A stretch of 64,000 bases of DNA from Acidobacterium sp. (GTDB taxonomy: Bacteria > Acidobacteriota > Vicinamibacteria > Vicinamibacterales > UBA2999), in the NCBI GenBank assembly GCA_002737365.1, contig NSIL01000002.1, positions 1-64,000 of the forward strand. Reading direction: 5' to 3'. The notes beneath the pieces were generated by a model, which was not told the DNA's origin, did no database searches, and saw nothing but the letters and a program-made list of their open reading frames with translations. This document shows positions 42,042 through 52,063 of the stretch, in pieces (position 1 is the stretch's first letter; each line of letters starts with the position of its first letter). Both the position numbers and the translations under genes were made by a program.

Positions 42042-43616
42042 ATGGCCCGCATCTCCCTTAAGCAGATCGTTGGCGCGCAGAATGGCTTGCGCCCGGTGGT
42101 GGCCGCGCTGGAGCGCGCACTCGGCAGTGGCGTGTCCGTTGAGGACGCAGCCGGTGCGTCTCTGCTGGGAACGGCCAATGGCGGCGAGCGTTTTACCGTG
42201 GTTCACGACGGCAAGGCTCTGGGGACGGTGTCGGGACCGCAAGGCGCGGAGGCGATTGCCGACCTGCTGCGGTTTCTCGCCGACAAGGAATCCGAGCGCA
42301 AGGCCCTCGGCTCAGAGGTGCTGCACCTCTATCGCGAAGTCAACCTGATCTACACCTTCTCGGAAAAGTTGGCGGCGCTGCTGGACCTCGAGCGAGTAGC
42401 ACAGCTCACGTTGCAGGAAGCCCGTCACCTGATTGTCGCCACCGATGGTGCGATTGTGCTTCTCGATGACGAGACCGGCGCGCTGACCTCGGCGGCGGCG
42501 TTCGGCGATGAGCTGCCAGGACTGTCGGGCCTCAAGCGCGGTACCGGCATTGCTGGCACGGTCGCGGCCACCGGCGTTGGCGAGATCGTCAACGATGTGA
42601 TGGGCGACCCGCGCCGAATCAACGCGGTGATCGATGTCCGCTCGCTGGTCTGCGCGCCATTGAAGGTGGGCGAGAAGGTGATTGGCGTGCTGATGCTCGC
42701 CAGCACACTGCCGATGGCCTACGAGGCCCGCGAGCTCAAGCTGCTGAACACGCTGGCGCTGCAGACGGCCACCGCAATCGAGAACGCGCGGTTGTTCGAG
42801 CGCACGGTGCAGGCCGGATACGAGCGCGAGCGGTTGCTGGCGCTCAACAAGCAGGCGGAGGTGGCCCGTGCCGGCTACGAGCGCGAGCTCGAACTGGCAG
42901 CGACCATCCAGGCGGACCTGTTTCCTGCGGCCTTGCCGGCGCTGCCCGGCTACGACCTGGCGGCACGCAGCCGTCCGGCGCGGCGGTGCGGCGGCGACTA
43001 CTACGACGCGATTCCAGGCGGCGCCTCCGGGGATGACGCCTCGGTGCTGCTGTGCGTGGCCGACGTCTCGGGCAAGGGCGTGCCGGCGTCGTTGCTGATG
43101 AGCCACATGCAGGCGACTCTGCGGGCGCTCCTGGGCCGCACAGCCTCGCTACAGGAGTTAGCGGGTCATGCGCACGACCTGCTGCATGGCTCGACCGCCG
43201 ACAACAAGTACGTCACGGCGGCACTGCTGCAGTTCACGCCGGCGACTGGCCGGGCGGGCTACGTTAGCGCCGGGCACATCAACAGCCTGGTGGTGAAGGG
43301 CAATGGCGACGTCGTGCTCCTGGGGTCAACCGGCGCCCCGCTGGGCCTGCTGCCGCCGGGGCTGCCGTACGAAACGACCGTGGTCGACATCCAGCCTGGG
43401 GACTGTGTGATCCTGTGCTCGGACGGCGTGCCTGATGCGCAGAACGAAACCGACGATGAATTTGGTGAAGGCCGTCTGACGGCGATCGTGCGCGAAGCCC
43501 GCAATCAGCCGTCAGCCGAGATCGTGTCGCGGGTGTTCGACGCCATCGACCAGTTCGCCGGTGCCGCACCTCAGTTCGACGACATCACGTTGATGGTCTT
43601 GCGACGGCTGGACTAA
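42042..43616 (+). CDS. GAF domain + SpoIIE/PP2C-type phosphatase (RsbU-like)
   Basis: LAATIQADLFPAALPALPGYDLAARSRPARRCGGDYYDAI ... LCVADVSGKGVPASLLMSHMQATLRALL ... CVILCSDGVPDAQN. Confidence 0.9.
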   Translation: MARISLKQIVGAQNGLRPVVAALERALGSGVSVEDAAGASLLGTANGGERFTVVHDGKALGTVSGPQGAEAIADLLRFLADKESERKALGSEVLHLYREVNLIYTFSEKLAALLDLERVAQLTLQEARHLIVATDGAIVLLDDETGALTSAAAFGDELPGLSGLKRGTGIAGTVAATGVGEIVNDVMGDPRRINAVIDVRSLVCAPLKVGEKVIGVLMLASTLPMAYEARELKLLNTLALQTATAIENARLFERTVQAGYERERLLALNKQAEVARAGYERELELAATIQADLFPAALPALPGYDLAARSRPARRCGGDYYDAIPGGASGDDASVLLCVADVSGKGVPASLLMSHMQATLRALLGRTASLQELAGHAHDLLHGSTADNKYVTAALLQFTPATGRAGYVSAGHINSLVVKGNGDVVLLGSTGAPLGLLPPGLPYETTVVDIQPGDCVILCSDGVPDAQNETDDEFGEGRLTAIVREARNQPSAEIVSRVFDAIDQFAGAAPQFDDITLMVLRRLD

Positions 43617-43620
43617 ATCA

Positions 43621-43655
43621 GCCACCGAGGACACGGAGAACGTCGCCTCTGTGGC
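43621..43655. repeat. Interspersed palindromic repeat, short copy
   Basis: gccaccgaggacacggaga...cctctgtggc just after the SpoIIE-phosphatase stop codon. Confidence 0.7.
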
Positions 43656-45016
43656 TAAGTTCGTGACAGAAGATCAGCGAGCGTCTTATCCTGCTCCGGC
43701 AACACCGTCCGCAGGTCCAGCACGACGCGATCGTCTTCAATCCTCGCCACGATCGGCGGATCCAACGTGCGCAACCAGGCTTCGGTTGCCGCCGCGGACT
43801 CGGCACCGCGGCTGATCGACAGCAACACCGTGGGCAGACCCAACCCAGGCGCACTGCCACCACCGACAGCCGAGGAACCGCTCATCAGTGCGATCTGCCA
43901 GCCGCGTGCGGCCAGTTGCCCGCCAAGCGCCATGGCCCGCGTCTCGATCTCGGCAGCGGTGGCGTGCAGCATCCGCTGGACCGGCACCGTGGAACTCGCG
44001 CGTCCGGCCACGTACTCGGCCAGCGTCGCTTCCAGGATGGCGAACGTGAGCTTGTCGACGCGGACCGCGCGCATCAGCGGATGCGCCCGCAATGGCTCGA
44101 CCAGGGCCTTGCGGCCGGCGATGATGCCGCACTGCGGACCGCCCAGCAGTTTATCGCCGCTGAAGCACACCAGGTCGACGCCGGCGGCGATCGAGGCGTG
44201 CACGGACGGCTCGCCGGCGAGCTCATCGAGCAGGCAGCCACTGCCGATGTTATCGACCACCGGCACGCCCATGGCGCGGCCGGCCGTGACCAGCTCGGCG
44301 AGTGACGGGCGCTCGGTGAAGCCTTCGATCCGGAAGTTGGAGGGATGCACGCGCAGGAACAGCGCGGTCGCCTTCGAGACGGTGGCGGTGTAGTCGTTGG
44401 TGCGGGTGCGGTTGGTGGTGCCCACCTCGCGCAGCGTCGCGCCCGACTGACGCATCACGTCGGGGACCCGGAAGCCGCCGCCAATCTCCACCAGCTCGCC
44501 ACGCGAAATCACCACTTCACGGCCGTTGGCGAGGGCGGTCAGGATCAGCAGCAACGCGGCGGCGTTGTTGTTGACCACGACCGCGGCCTCGGCGCCGGTC
44601 AGCGTGGTGAGCAGAGATTCGGCGTGCACGGTTCGCGAGCCGCGTGTGCCTTCAGCCAGGTCGTACTCGAGGTTGGAATAGCCGGCGGCAATCGCCGCCA
44701 GGCGTTCAAGGGCGACCGGAGCGATCGGGGCTCGTCCCAGGTTGGTGTGGATGACCACGCCGGTGGCGTTGAGTACCGGCCGCAGCGAGCCGCGTGCGCC
44801 GGCGGCGAGCGCGGCTTGTGCTCCGCTCTCGATGATCGTGGCGGCGGCGTCGCTGTCGGCCGGCCCCTGGCCGTTGGCGATAGCCGCGCGCAAGCGATCG
44901 GCAGCCGTCCGCAGCGCGTTCACCGTGGCCTCGGCGCCAAACAGAGTGTCGAGTGTGCGAACGCCATCTCGCTGCCGCAAGGCTTCAATCGCAGGAATAA
45001 TCCGAAAATCAGCCAC
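43655..45016 (-). CDS. selA: L-seryl-tRNA(Sec) selenium transferase
   Basis: LRPVLNATGVVIHTNLGRAPI; RGELVEIGGGFRVPDVMRQSGATLREVGTTNRTRTNDY; DLVCFSGDKLLGGPQCGIIAG. Confidence 0.93.
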   Translation of the reverse strand: MADFRIIPAIEALRQRDGVRTLDTLFGAEATVNALRTAADRLRAAIANGQGPADSDAAATIIESGAQAALAAGARGSLRPVLNATGVVIHTNLGRAPIAPVALERLAAIAAGYSNLEYDLAEGTRGSRTVHAESLLTTLTGAEAAVVVNNNAAALLLILTALANGREVVISRGELVEIGGGFRVPDVMRQSGATLREVGTTNRTRTNDYTATVSKATALFLRVHPSNFRIEGFTERPSLAELVTAGRAMGVPVVDNIGSGCLLDELAGEPSVHASIAAGVDLVCFSGDKLLGGPQCGIIAGRKALVEPLRAHPLMRAVRVDKLTFAILEATLAEYVAGRASSTVPVQRMLHATAAEIETRAMALGGQLAARGWQIALMSGSSAVGGGSAPGLGLPTVLLSISRGAESAAATEAWLRTLDPPIVARIEDDRVVLDLRTVLPEQDKTLADLLSRT

Positions 45017-45119
45017 GCGTCAGAATAGCACCCGGCACCCACCCATAGGCACCGCCAGGCACCGTACGCACCCAAGGCACTTTATCGGGTGCCTTCTTTG
45101 CGCTACGATCACGGTTCCC

Positions 45120-45527
45120 ATGACCCAGCGAACGCATCGTCCGGCCGAGAAGTTCTGGCCGTACGTCGAGAAGCCGGAAGAGCCCACCGCCGAGGAGCTG
45201 GCGGCGCTCGATCCCGACCTCCACAACACCCTGTTCGGGCCCCGCGACCTGCCGTTTTCGGTCACCCTGGTGTTTCCGCCGTTTGACGGACCGCACTACG
45301 ACCAGGCGGTGGCGAAGGCCAAAGCGTCGGCGGAGTACCTGGAGCTCGGCGAGGGCGTCAATCGCCGCCATCGCGCGCGGTTCTTCCCAGGCGAGGCGCT
45401 CGGCCTCAAGGATTTGTTCGAGATCATCGGGCCTGTGCCGGGTTGCGAAGTGCTGGTTGACGATCGGCCCATTCCGTATTCGCGCGAGCTGTGGCTGCCC
45501 CTGATCTGGCTCCTGCTTCTCGACTAA
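45120..45527 (+). CDS. Hypothetical protein
   Basis: MTQRTHRPAEKFWPYVEKPEEPTAEELAALDPDLHNTLFG; plausible ATG and coding composition. Confidence 0.6.
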   Translation: MTQRTHRPAEKFWPYVEKPEEPTAEELAALDPDLHNTLFGPRDLPFSVTLVFPPFDGPHYDQAVAKAKASAEYLELGEGVNRRHRARFFPGEALGLKDLFEIIGPVPGCEVLVDDRPIPYSRELWLPLIWLLLLD

Positions 45528-45536
45528 GCCCAGGCC

Positions 45537-45920
45537 GTGGCGCTTCCCAAGACCGAGTTCGACAAAGAGATGCAGCACCTCGAGGCCGAGATCCGGCGGC
45601 TCGAGGCCGAGTACAACATGTTCTTCGCCGGCCGCCTGCCACGCCTGCCGTGGGAGACGCGGACGCGCGTCGAAGCGCTGGTCAAGAAACACGACCGGTC
45701 GTTCATCCGCAATACCGCCGATCGTTTCCGCTTCGAGTCGATGCAGAACAAGTACGCGAAATTCTGCGAGTTGTGGGAGCGGCAACTGAACACGATGGAA
45801 GGTGGGCGTCCCAAGCGCGGTGGGATGAGTCCGCCACCCGCAGCGAGGTCTCGTTTCGAGTCGGTGTGAAAGACGGGAAAGTGTTGCTGACGGTAACGCC
45901 GGTCAAGGCGGGGGAGGACT
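45537..45920 (+). pseudogene. Coiled-coil protein with probable internal deletion/frameshift
   Basis: N-term EAEIRRLEAEYNMFFAGRLPRLPWETRTRVEALVKKHDRS...NKYAKFCELWERQLNTMEGGRP in one frame; EVSFRVGVKDGKVLLTVTPVKAGED in another frame about 30 codons later. Confidence 0.5.
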
Positions 45921-45981
45921 GACGATGTTGCGGGGAAACGATGCCGGGAGGGAGCCCAGCACCGTTTCGGTCAAGCAATAA

Positions 45982-46188
45982 CTACGCGGCGCGGGTCACG
46001 TTGCCGGCCTGGGGACCCTTGGGTCCGTCGACGATTTCGAACTCAACCGGCTGACCCTCTTCGAGGGAACGGAAGCCGGCGCCCTGAATCGCCGAGTAGT
46101 GCACGAACACATCGCTGCCGCCTTCGCGCTCGATGAAGCCGTAACCCTTGGCGTTATTGAACCACTTGACCTTGCCTGTAATACGCAT
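45982..46188 (-). CDS. Cold-shock-domain protein
   Basis: [64 protein letters not shown]. Confidence 0.95.
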   Translation of the reverse strand: MRITGKVKWFNNAKGYGFIEREGGSDVFVHYSAIQGAGFRSLEEGQPVEFEIVDGPKGPQAGNVTRAA

Positions 46189-46272
46189 CGTTCTATTCCT
46201 GTCTTGCAGGTGGCTCAGGCCACCGTAGTGATCGAACCCCAGTCCCATCCTGCGGATGAGCTTGAGGGCAAC

Positions 46273-46297
46273 AAAAAAGGCCGCAGCTTGCGGCCTT
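46273..46297 (-). terminator. Intrinsic terminator in the cold-shock gene leader
   Basis: On the minus strand: aaggccgca-agc-tgcggcctt followed by a T-tract; 9-bp perfect stem. Confidence 0.75.
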
Positions 46298-46324
46298 CTG
46301 GTCCGCGCAAAATGGACTGCGGCG

Positions 46325-46354
46325 ATGATACCGGTGCGTTACATTTGGTGTCAA
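46325..46354 (-). promoter_or_regulatory. Sigma70-type promoter for the cold-shock gene leader
   Basis: Minus-strand TTGACA (46354-46349), 18-bp spacer, TATCAT (46330-46325). Confidence 0.6.
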
Positions 46355-46418
46355 TTGGCAATGCGGCCGTGATTGATCAGTTTTCGATTTTTCTTCGTTT
46401 CCGGGGGAGCCTCTGTTC

Positions 46419-48032
46419 ATGCGCCGTGCAATTTTGAGTGTTTCAGACAAGACGGGCCTCGTGCCGTTCGCCCAGGCGCTGGCCGCCCGAGGCTTCGAAC
46501 TGGTGTCGACTGGAGGCACTGCCAAAGCGCTGGCCGGCGCCGGCCTGCCGGTCGTGAACGTCAGCGACGTCACTGGCTTTCCCGAGATGATGGACGGGCG
46601 CGTCAAGACGCTGCACCCGAAGATTCACGGCGGCATTCTCGCCCGCCGGCATCATCCTGAAGACCTCGCGCTGGCCGAGCAGCATGGCATTGGGATGGTC
46701 GATCTGGTCGTCGTCAATCTCTATCCGTTTGTCGAGACGGCGGCCAAGCCAGGCATTCGCTTCGATGAGGTGATTGAGCAGATCGACATCGGCGGGCCCA
46801 GCCTGGTGCGGGCCGCCGCCAAGAATTTTCGCGATGTCCTGATTGTCGTGTCGCCGAAGGACTACGACGAGGTGATCGCGGAGCTCGATCGATCCGGTGG
46901 CCCGTCGCTGGAGTTCCGCTTCGACTTGGCCCGCCGCGCCTTCGCGCACACCGGCAGCTACGACACCGCCATCGCCGGCACGCTCGACGAGGTGGTGGTT
47001 GATGGGGAGGCATTTTCAAGCCCCCAAGCCCCCAGGCCCGCAGGCCCTGTTGAACGCTTCGCCCCTGACGAACTCGCGGTCCACGCGCACAAGCTTCGCG
47101 ACCTTCGCTACGGCGAGAACCCGCACCAGCCTGCTGCGTGGTACGCGATCGATCCGCCATCAGGTCTCGGCGCGCCGGCGATTCTGCAGGGCAAGGAACT
47201 CTCGTTCACCAACCTGCTCGACCTCGACGCCGCCGCCCGCATCGTGCTCGAGTTCAGCGAGCCGACCGCCGCGGTGATCAAGCACACCAATCCGTGTGGT
47301 GTCGCGACCGGCGCGACTGTCGCCGAAGCCTACGTCCGCGCGCGCGAAGCGGATGCCCTGGCCGCCTTCGGCGGCATCATCGGCCTCAACCGCGCCATCG
47401 ACGTCGACACGGCCACGGCCATCGTCTCGACGTTCATTGAAGCCGTGGTGGCGCCGTCGGTGGATGAAGCGGCCAGGCCGATCCTCGCGAAGAAGGCCAA
47501 CCTGCGCGTGCTGGCGGCCGACTTCGGAGCACTCGGCGGCAACGAGTACCGCTCGATCCTCGGCGCCTTGCTGGTTCAGCAGCGAGATCAAGTCGTCGAA
47601 GCGCACACGCCGTGGCCGGCAGACGGCCTCAAGGTGGTGACCAAACGCCAGCCCACTGCTGAAGAATGGCAAGCGCTGCGATTTGCCTGGCGGGTGATGG
47701 CGCATGTGAAGTCGAACACCGTGATCTTCACCGACGCGTTCCGCACGTTGGCAATCGGCGCCGGCCAGATGAGCCGCGTGGATGCCGTGAAGGTCGCCAC
47801 CATGAAGGCAGCCGGATGGAAGTCCGCAGACGTGACGGCAATTCTCAAGGGTTCGGTCGCGGCGTCGGATGCGTTCTTCCCGTTCCGTGATGGTCTTGAT
47901 GCCGTGGCTGCTGCTGGTGCGACAGCGGTCGTTCAGCCGGGTGGCTCGGTGAAGGACGCGGAAGTGATCGCGGCTGCTGATGAGCACGGCCTCGCAATGG
48001 TGTTCACCGGCCGGCGACATTTTCGGCATTAG
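46419..48032 (+). CDS. purH: Bifunctional AICAR transformylase / IMP cyclohydrolase
   Basis: [37 protein letters not shown]...[39 protein letters not shown]. Confidence 0.96.
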   Translation: MRRAILSVSDKTGLVPFAQALAARGFELVSTGGTAKALAGAGLPVVNVSDVTGFPEMMDGRVKTLHPKIHGGILARRHHPEDLALAEQHGIGMVDLVVVNLYPFVETAAKPGIRFDEVIEQIDIGGPSLVRAAAKNFRDVLIVVSPKDYDEVIAELDRSGGPSLEFRFDLARRAFAHTGSYDTAIAGTLDEVVVDGEAFSSPQAPRPAGPVERFAPDELAVHAHKLRDLRYGENPHQPAAWYAIDPPSGLGAPAILQGKELSFTNLLDLDAAARIVLEFSEPTAAVIKHTNPCGVATGATVAEAYVRAREADALAAFGGIIGLNRAIDVDTATAIVSTFIEAVVAPSVDEAARPILAKKANLRVLAADFGALGGNEYRSILGALLVQQRDQVVEAHTPWPADGLKVVTKRQPTAEEWQALRFAWRVMAHVKSNTVIFTDAFRTLAIGAGQMSRVDAVKVATMKAAGWKSADVTAILKGSVAASDAFFPFRDGLDAVAAAGATAVVQPGGSVKDAEVIAAADEHGLAMVFTGRRHFRH

Positions 48033-48774
48033 ACCAGGAGTCCGGCGGTCGAAGCGCGTCGAGCCGATTGGTGGCGACCAGGATGTCTCGCTTCAGCCGC
48101 CGGACCATGTCCTTGACGAGGTCCTTCCCCTTGGCGGCTTCCTCGTCCACCATCTTCCTCAACTGCCACATCGGGGATTCCTGCAGCATCGCGTGAGCGT
48201 TCGCAACCAGCTCCAGTTGTTCCTCGATCTGGGCGATGCGGCGGACGAGGCGCAATCGGGTGGCCTCGGCATCGGTGCCCTCGATCGCTTCGGGACTGCG
48301 CTGCCATGCTTCCAGGATGCCGCGCAACTGCTCCTCGTCGCCCAGCGCGTAGGCGCGGTTGGCCTCAATCATCAGGGAGTGCCGCCGGTCGCGGGTGTCG
48401 GCGTCCCTGGCCAGGTCGGGATGAATCACTTTCGCGACATCGCGAAACAGCTTGCGCACCGCGTCGGAGGTGAATCGTGGCAGCGGCGCCGGCCGCGTGG
48501 GAGCTGGAGCCGCGTCTGGCGCAGGCGAGGCCGGCGGCCGCTTTAACAACTCGCCCAGTTCGGCTTCGGCGAGCTCGGCCTCCAGCCGGTCGAGTTCCTC
48601 GTGCAACTGGCCGACCTCGTGACGATAACGGGCCTTAAACGCAGCCAGGTCGGCCTGCGCCCGCGCTGCGGCAAGGCTCTGTTGGACGTAGGCCGTGTCG
48701 AGCTCGGACAGCCGCGTGCGCAAACCCTCGAGGTCGTGGCCATGGGGTCGCGCCGATGGAACCAGCAGGGTCAC
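48004..48774 (-). CDS. Coiled-coil protein with J-domain-like HPD motif
   Basis: [41 protein letters not shown] preceded by heptad-rich helices. Confidence 0.65.
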   Translation of the reverse strand: MTLLVPSARPHGHDLEGLRTRLSELDTAYVQQSLAAARAQADLAAFKARYRHEVGQLHEELDRLEAELAEAELGELLKRPPASPAPDAAPAPTRPAPLPRFTSDAVRKLFRDVAKVIHPDLARDADTRDRRHSLMIEANRAYALGDEEQLRGILEAWQRSPEAIEGTDAEATRLRLVRRIAQIEEQLELVANAHAMLQESPMWQLRKMVDEEAAKGKDLVKDMVRRLKRDILVATNRLDALRPPDSWSNAENVAGR

Positions 48775-48791
48775 ACTAAGATGATAGCGAA

Positions 48792-49697
48792 TTGATCAGG
48801 CCGTCAGCCAAGGAGCAGTTGCACGAGCGGAACCGGTTTCGGGCCGGCTACAACTTCGCCCGGCTGATCGCGGCGAGCCTGCGGCTGGAGCCGTTCGTTC
48901 TGCCGAACGCCCATGGCGACGCGTCCATTGACTACGCCGACCCAGAGGCCGTGAAGGCACTGAATCAGGCTCTGCTCAAGGACGCCTACGACCTTGAGTG
49001 GGACCTGCCGGCCGACTACCTGTGCCCGCCAATCCCCGGGCGCAGCGAATATCTGCATCACCTCGCGGACCTGCTCGGGGTCGGCTCCGCGTCAACACCG
49101 CGGCGCACGCCCGTGGCCGTCCTGGACGTCGGCATGGGTGCCAACTGCATCTATCCGCTGATCGGCGCGCGCGAATACGGTTGGCACTTCGTCGGCACCG
49201 AGGTCGATCCAGTCGCACTGAAGTGGGCGCAGGAGCTGGTGGCGGCCAATCCGTCGGTAGCCACGTTGCTCGAGTGCCGGCTGCAGAAGTCGCCGCTTTC
49301 ATGCTTCCGCGGCGTGACCCGCGCGGATGAGACCTTCGACCTGTCGATGTGCAATCCGCCGTTTCATGAGTCGGCCGAGGCGGCCGCCGAAGGTAGCCTC
49401 CGGAAGCAGCGCAACCTGGGGACGAAGCAGTCGAAAGCGACGGCGTTGAACTTTGGCGGCCAGGCGGGTGAGCTCTGGTGTGAAGGCGGCGAGCTGGGAT
49501 TTGTCGGCCGCATGATTGTCGAGAGTGCCGAGCGACCCCAACTGTGCCGATGGTTCACGACCCTCGTCGCGAAGCGCACGCATCTGCCAGGTCTGTTCAA
49601 GCAGTTGGACGCAGTCAGCGCCGTTGACGTCCAAACGCTGGAGATGGCGCACGGCCAGAAAAAAAGCCGCATTCTGGCCTGGACGTTCCGACGTTAG
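48792..49697 (+). CDS. rlmF: 23S rRNA (adenine(1618)-N(6))-methyltransferase-like
   Basis: LHERNRFRAGYNFARLIAASLRLEPFV...VLDVGMGANCIYPLIGAREYGWHFVGTEVD...DLSMCNPPFHES; TTG start. Confidence 0.9.
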   Translation: MIRPSAKEQLHERNRFRAGYNFARLIAASLRLEPFVLPNAHGDASIDYADPEAVKALNQALLKDAYDLEWDLPADYLCPPIPGRSEYLHHLADLLGVGSASTPRRTPVAVLDVGMGANCIYPLIGAREYGWHFVGTEVDPVALKWAQELVAANPSVATLLECRLQKSPLSCFRGVTRADETFDLSMCNPPFHESAEAAAEGSLRKQRNLGTKQSKATALNFGGQAGELWCEGGELGFVGRMIVESAERPQLCRWFTTLVAKRTHLPGLFKQLDAVSAVDVQTLEMAHGQKKSRILAWTFRR

Positions 49698-49706
49698 AAT
49701 CAGCCA

Positions 49707-51539
49707 ATGACGATGCTGCCCTTGATGAACCGGCGCGAAGCCCTGGCGGCCATCGCCACGACTGCGGCCCTGCCGCTGCTGAACGGCTGCAACGCCCAAC
49801 CGGCGAAGAATCCTGACGCCGATGCGCTCGCGCTGCTGGATCAGATTGGCGAGAACTACCTGCGCTTCGCCCCCGAAGGCGCGACCACGCTCGGCATCGA
49901 TACCGGCGCGCGGGCAGCCCTTCGTTCGCAGCTCGCCGATCGATCGGCCGACGGCCAGAAGAAGATTGCCGACATCGTGCGGCAGGATCTCGAACGTGCG
50001 AAAGCTTTTGATACCGCTGGCCTTGGCCATGCCACTCGCACCAGCGTGGAGGTCGTGCGCAGCGCGTATGCCACCGCCAGCGAAGGCTTTGCCTTGCCCT
50101 ATGGCGACCTCACCGTCGGCAGCTGGCGCAACACGCCGTACGTGGTGATCCAGAATGTTGGCGCCTATCTCGACCTGCCGCGATTCCTCGACAGCGACCA
50201 TCCCGTCAACGACGCCGCCGACGCCGAGGCGTACCTCTCGCGTCTCCAGTCTTATGGCCAGCAGCTCGACGGCGAGCGCGGCCGCATGCAAGCCGCCCGC
50301 GGCCAAGGGCTGGTGCCGCCGGCCTTCTTGATCGACAAGGCGCTCTCGCAGATGCAGATGTCGTCGAAGAGCGCTCGCGACGGTGGCTCGCTGGTCGAAT
50401 CGATGGCGCGGCGGACGAAGACCATTCCCGGCAACTGGACTGAGCGCGCGAAGACGATCGCGGCGCAGGAGATTGCCCCGGCACTGGACCGGCAGATTGC
50501 CGAACTCGAGGCGCAGCGCGCCGTTGCCAAAGACGAAGCGGGGATGTGGGCGCGGCCGCATGGTGATGAGTTCTACCGGTGGGCGCTCAAGGCGTCGACC
50601 ACCACCAACATGACGCCGGACGAAGTCCACGTCATGGGCCAGGCCGAGCTCGAGCAGTTGCACGGCCGCATGGATACGATCCTGAAGGGCGCCGGCTACA
50701 CCAAAGGCACCGTCGGCGAGCGCATGCAGGCGCTGGCCCGGGATCCCCGCTACCAGTTTGCCGACGGCGACAAGGGCCGCGCCGAGATCCTGGCGTTCAT
50801 CGAGGATCGTCTCACGTGGATCCGAGCTCAGCTCCCGCGCGCGTTCAACACGCTGGTCAATCCCAACATGGAAGTGAAGCGATTGCCGCCCGAAGAAGAG
50901 CCTGGCGCGCCGACGGCGTATGGCGGCGCTGGCTCGATCGACGGCAAGATGCCCGGCAAGTACTGGATCAATCTCCGGACCACGCAGCTGCACAGCAAGT
51001 ACAGTCTTGCCGATCTGACGTTTCACGAGTCGATACCCGGTCACATCCTGCAGGGCGAGTACACCCACCAGATGCCGCTCATCCGGCAACTGCTGGCGTT
51101 CAACGCCTACTCGGAAGGGTGGGCGCTCTATGCCCAACAGTTGGCCGATGAACTCGGCGCGTATTCCAGCGATCCGATCGGGCAGGTCGGCTACCTGCAG
51201 GCGCTGGCGTTCCGCGCCTGCCGGCTGGTGGTCGACACCGGCATCCACGCCAAGCGCTGGACGCGCGAACAGGGCGTGCGGTTCTTCGTCGAGGTCAACG
51301 GCTCGAATCCCATGGAAGTCGCCAGCGAAGTCGATCGCTACTGCTCGTGGCCAGGACAAGCCTGCGGTTACAAGGTTGGCCACAGCGAGATCAATCGCCA
51401 GCGCGAGCGGGCCACGGCCTCCGTTGGGTCGAAGTTTGACGTCAAGGCATTCAACGACACGGTGGTGCTTGGCGGCAACGTGCCGCTCGATGTGCTCGCG
51501 AAGAACGTGGATCAATATGTTGCGACCGTCGGCTCCTGA
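49707..51539 (+). CDS. DUF885-family exported lipoprotein
   Basis: Signal sequence MNRREALAAIATTAALPLLNGCNAQ; DLTFHESIPGHILQGEY; ARFFVEVNGSNPMEVASEVDRY-like C-terminal region. Confidence 0.85.
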   Translation: MTMLPLMNRREALAAIATTAALPLLNGCNAQPAKNPDADALALLDQIGENYLRFAPEGATTLGIDTGARAALRSQLADRSADGQKKIADIVRQDLERAKAFDTAGLGHATRTSVEVVRSAYATASEGFALPYGDLTVGSWRNTPYVVIQNVGAYLDLPRFLDSDHPVNDAADAEAYLSRLQSYGQQLDGERGRMQAARGQGLVPPAFLIDKALSQMQMSSKSARDGGSLVESMARRTKTIPGNWTERAKTIAAQEIAPALDRQIAELEAQRAVAKDEAGMWARPHGDEFYRWALKASTTTNMTPDEVHVMGQAELEQLHGRMDTILKGAGYTKGTVGERMQALARDPRYQFADGDKGRAEILAFIEDRLTWIRAQLPRAFNTLVNPNMEVKRLPPEEEPGAPTAYGGAGSIDGKMPGKYWINLRTTQLHSKYSLADLTFHESIPGHILQGEYTHQMPLIRQLLAFNAYSEGWALYAQQLADELGAYSSDPIGQVGYLQALAFRACRLVVDTGIHAKRWTREQGVRFFVEVNGSNPMEVASEVDRYCSWPGQACGYKVGHSEINRQRERATASVGSKFDVKAFNDTVVLGGNVPLDVLAKNVDQYVATVGS

Positions 51540-51592
51540 TGCCGCCTCCGGCGAGCCCATCGTCTGGTTCGCTTCACGCGGTTGCTGACGCC

Positions 51593-52063
51593 ATGCACGT
51601 CGTCCTGGTCCATCCCGACATTCACTGGAACACCGGCAACGCCGGCCGCACGTGCCTGGCGGCAGGCGCCACGCTGCACCTGATCGAGCCACTCGGCTTC
51701 TCACTCGACGATCGCCAGGTCAAGCGCGCGGGCCTCGACTATTGGGAGCATGTCGACTTGAGGGTATGGCCCAACTGGGAGGCGTTCGAGGCGCAGCTCC
51801 CGGCGCTCGGTGAGCCATTCTTTTTCTCGACGAAGGCGACGCGGCTGCTGTGGGATGCGCCGCTCGGCACCGCGCAAGAGGCCGTGCTGATCTTCGGTCG
51901 AGAGACCGGCGGATTGCCCCCTGAACTGCACGAGCAGTACCGCGACCGGTTCGTGGCCATGCCGATTCTGTCGTCGCGGGTGCGATCGCTCAACCTGTCC
52001 AACAGTGTGGCGGTGGCGGTTTACGAGGTGCTGCGTCAGCAGCGCGCCAAAGGAGAAGGGTGA
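51593..52063 (+). CDS. trmL: tRNA (cytidine(34)-2'-O)-methyltransferase
   Basis: MHVVLVHPDIHWNTGNAGRTCLAAGATLHLIEPLGFSLDDRQVKRAGLDYWEHVDL; FGRETGGLPPEL; LNLSNSVAVAVYE. Confidence 0.94.
   Translation: MHVVLVHPDIHWNTGNAGRTCLAAGATLHLIEPLGFSLDDRQVKRAGLDYWEHVDLRVWPNWEAFEAQLPALGEPFFFSTKATRLLWDAPLGTAQEAVLIFGRETGGLPPELHEQYRDRFVAMPILSSRVRSLNLSNSVAVAVYEVLRQQRAKGEG

Noticed and set aside
49299-51704. 801-aa minus-strand ORF
   Set aside because: Antisense to the clearly coding DUF885 and rlmF genes; Arg/Ala/Gly-rich with no family motif; typical high-GC shadow ORF.
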